Positions 6,878 through 7,503 of a stretch of DNA of 7,503 nt are shown piece after piece. The notes under the pieces were generated by a model. That model worked only from the letters and a program-made list of their open reading frames with translations, was not told where the DNA came from and searched no databases. Each line of letters begins with the position of its first letter. Position 1 is the first letter of the stretch. Position numbers and translations under genes: made by a program. The stretch lies in the NCBI GenBank assembly GCA_030618325.1, contig JAUXDP010000152.1, forward strand, positions 1 to 7,503. Reading direction: 5' to 3'. This stretch comes from Methylococcaceae bacterium. GTDB taxonomy: Bacteria; Pseudomonadota; Gammaproteobacteria; Methylococcales; Methylomonadaceae.

Positions 6878-7503
6878 TTAAGAGTTGAATTCCTGCTCAG
6901 AAATCACTCGATAGATATTTTTATTTTCCAGATATTCCAGTAAGACTACTTTGTCACCTTTTGCAAAGGTTTGATCTTTCTCTGATCTTACTTTTAAGAT
7001 TAACCCAGCACCGCCATCATCCAAAAAAGCTTCACCAAAAGAATCCGTCACTTTAGATGTTCGCACCACTGCACTTTGCCCTAACACCCGTTTAATCGTT
7101 TGCTGCTCAACTTTTTGAAACAAAGGGCGAAGCAGTATGACAATCATTGCAGTTAAGAACACTCCAAACCAAAAGGCAGCGAACAGCACCAGCAATGCAA
7201 ATGAATAATGGAGCATCCCCGCAGGAATCAGAGGCGATAAATAATGCATGATGTAATAGCTTGCCAGCCAGCCAAATAAGGATAAAAATGAAATAATAAT
7301 GGTGACGGGAACACCACTTAAACCAAATTTAAGCATCACAGCTGCAAGTGCATTTACTGAAGTTGCTTCATTACCCAGATCAATGTCAGCATCTAAACCA
7401 TCAATATCCAGCACATCAATATCAACAACGCCAAGCACTGCAAGTAGCCAATACAGAACGCAAATTGCCAATACAAAAGTAAATATAGCTGTTGGAAATG
7501 ATG
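6878..7503 (-). CDS. yqiJ: YqiJ/NfeD-like OB-fold inner-membrane protein (DUF1449-type), 5' end beyond window
   Basis: The frame stays open to the right edge, giving 207 visible residues. The TTG at 7471 is not the start, because ten more in-frame codons (SFPTAIFTFV) precede it and resemble the early first membrane segment of this family. Only a few residues are likely missing. There are three hydrophobic segments: SFPTAIF to LLAVLGVV, then VPVTIIISFLSLFGWLA, then FALLVLFAAFWFGVFLTAM. Between the first two is an acidic linker, DIDVLDIDGLDADID. The last 80 or so residues form an OB-fold-like beta domain (LGQSAVVRTSKV, SFGEAFLDD, FAKGDKVVLLEY, IYRVISEQEF), as in NfeD and YuaF partners of flotillins. 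It sits upstream of the flotillin as in E. coli yqiJ-yqiK, and the two products are expected to work as a membrane pair. The gap is 142 bases, nearly all repeat, so co-transcription is likely but not certain. Confidence 0.88.
   Translation of the reverse strand, partial: SFPTAIFTFVLAICVLYWLLAVLGVVDIDVLDIDGLDADIDLGNEATSVNALAAVMLKFGLSGVPVTIIISFLSLFGWLASYYIMHYLSPLIPAGMLHYSFALLVLFAAFWFGVFLTAMIVILLRPLFQKVEQQTIKRVLGQSAVVRTSKVTDSFGEAFLDDGGAGLILKVRSEKDQTFAKGDKVVLLEYLENKNIYRVISEQEFNS

Noticed and set aside
7440..7471. TTG at 7471 as the true start of the YqiJ-like gene
   Set aside because: The frame continues upstream to the window edge with hydrophobic codons that complete the first membrane segment, so the start lies outside the window.

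Overview
The window holds five genes, all on the minus strand, so transcription runs from high to low coordinates. In that order they are: a YqiJ/NfeD-type OB-fold membrane protein (5' end cut by the right edge), a flotillin (YqiK-type), a PhyH-family Fe(II)/2-oxoglutarate dioxygenase, an unrecognised single-pass membrane protein, and a giant ATPase-family protein of the 'DNA repair ATPase' (DUF3686 + AAA) type, cut by the left edge before its AAA domain. There are no RNA genes, no CRISPR, no transposase gene, and no unexplained gene-free stretch longer than about 140 bases.

The host is probably a moderately AT-rich gammaproteobacterium. The evidence is the yqiJ-yqiK arrangement and the short palindromic intergenic repeats beginning TTTATCGTTCCCATGC. 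From memory, repeats of this kind are abundant in Methylococcales, Thiotrichales and similar genomes. The genus cannot be fixed from this sequence.

Layout: 6878-7503 is yqiJ-like (partial); 6767-6870 is palindromic repeat copy B; 4873-6735 is the flotillin; 4190-4870 is the dioxygenase, starting 2 bases after the flotillin stop; 3421-4161 is the membrane-anchored unknown; 3343-3417 is palindromic repeat copy A, in the opposite orientation to B; 1-3326 is the ATPase-family protein (partial).

Working idea: an NfeD/YqiJ OB-fold protein and a flotillin form a membrane-microdomain pair. In many bacteria, to my recollection, this pair is linked to PspA-type envelope-stress genes and to the large DUF3686 ATPase. 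The unusual part here is the pair of genes between flotillin and ATPase, a PhyH dioxygenase and a periplasm-facing single-pass protein. They look more AT-rich than their neighbours, and together with the flotillin they lie between two oppositely oriented repeats. They may be an accessory module added to a conserved membrane-stress locus. The function of the combination is inferred, not shown.
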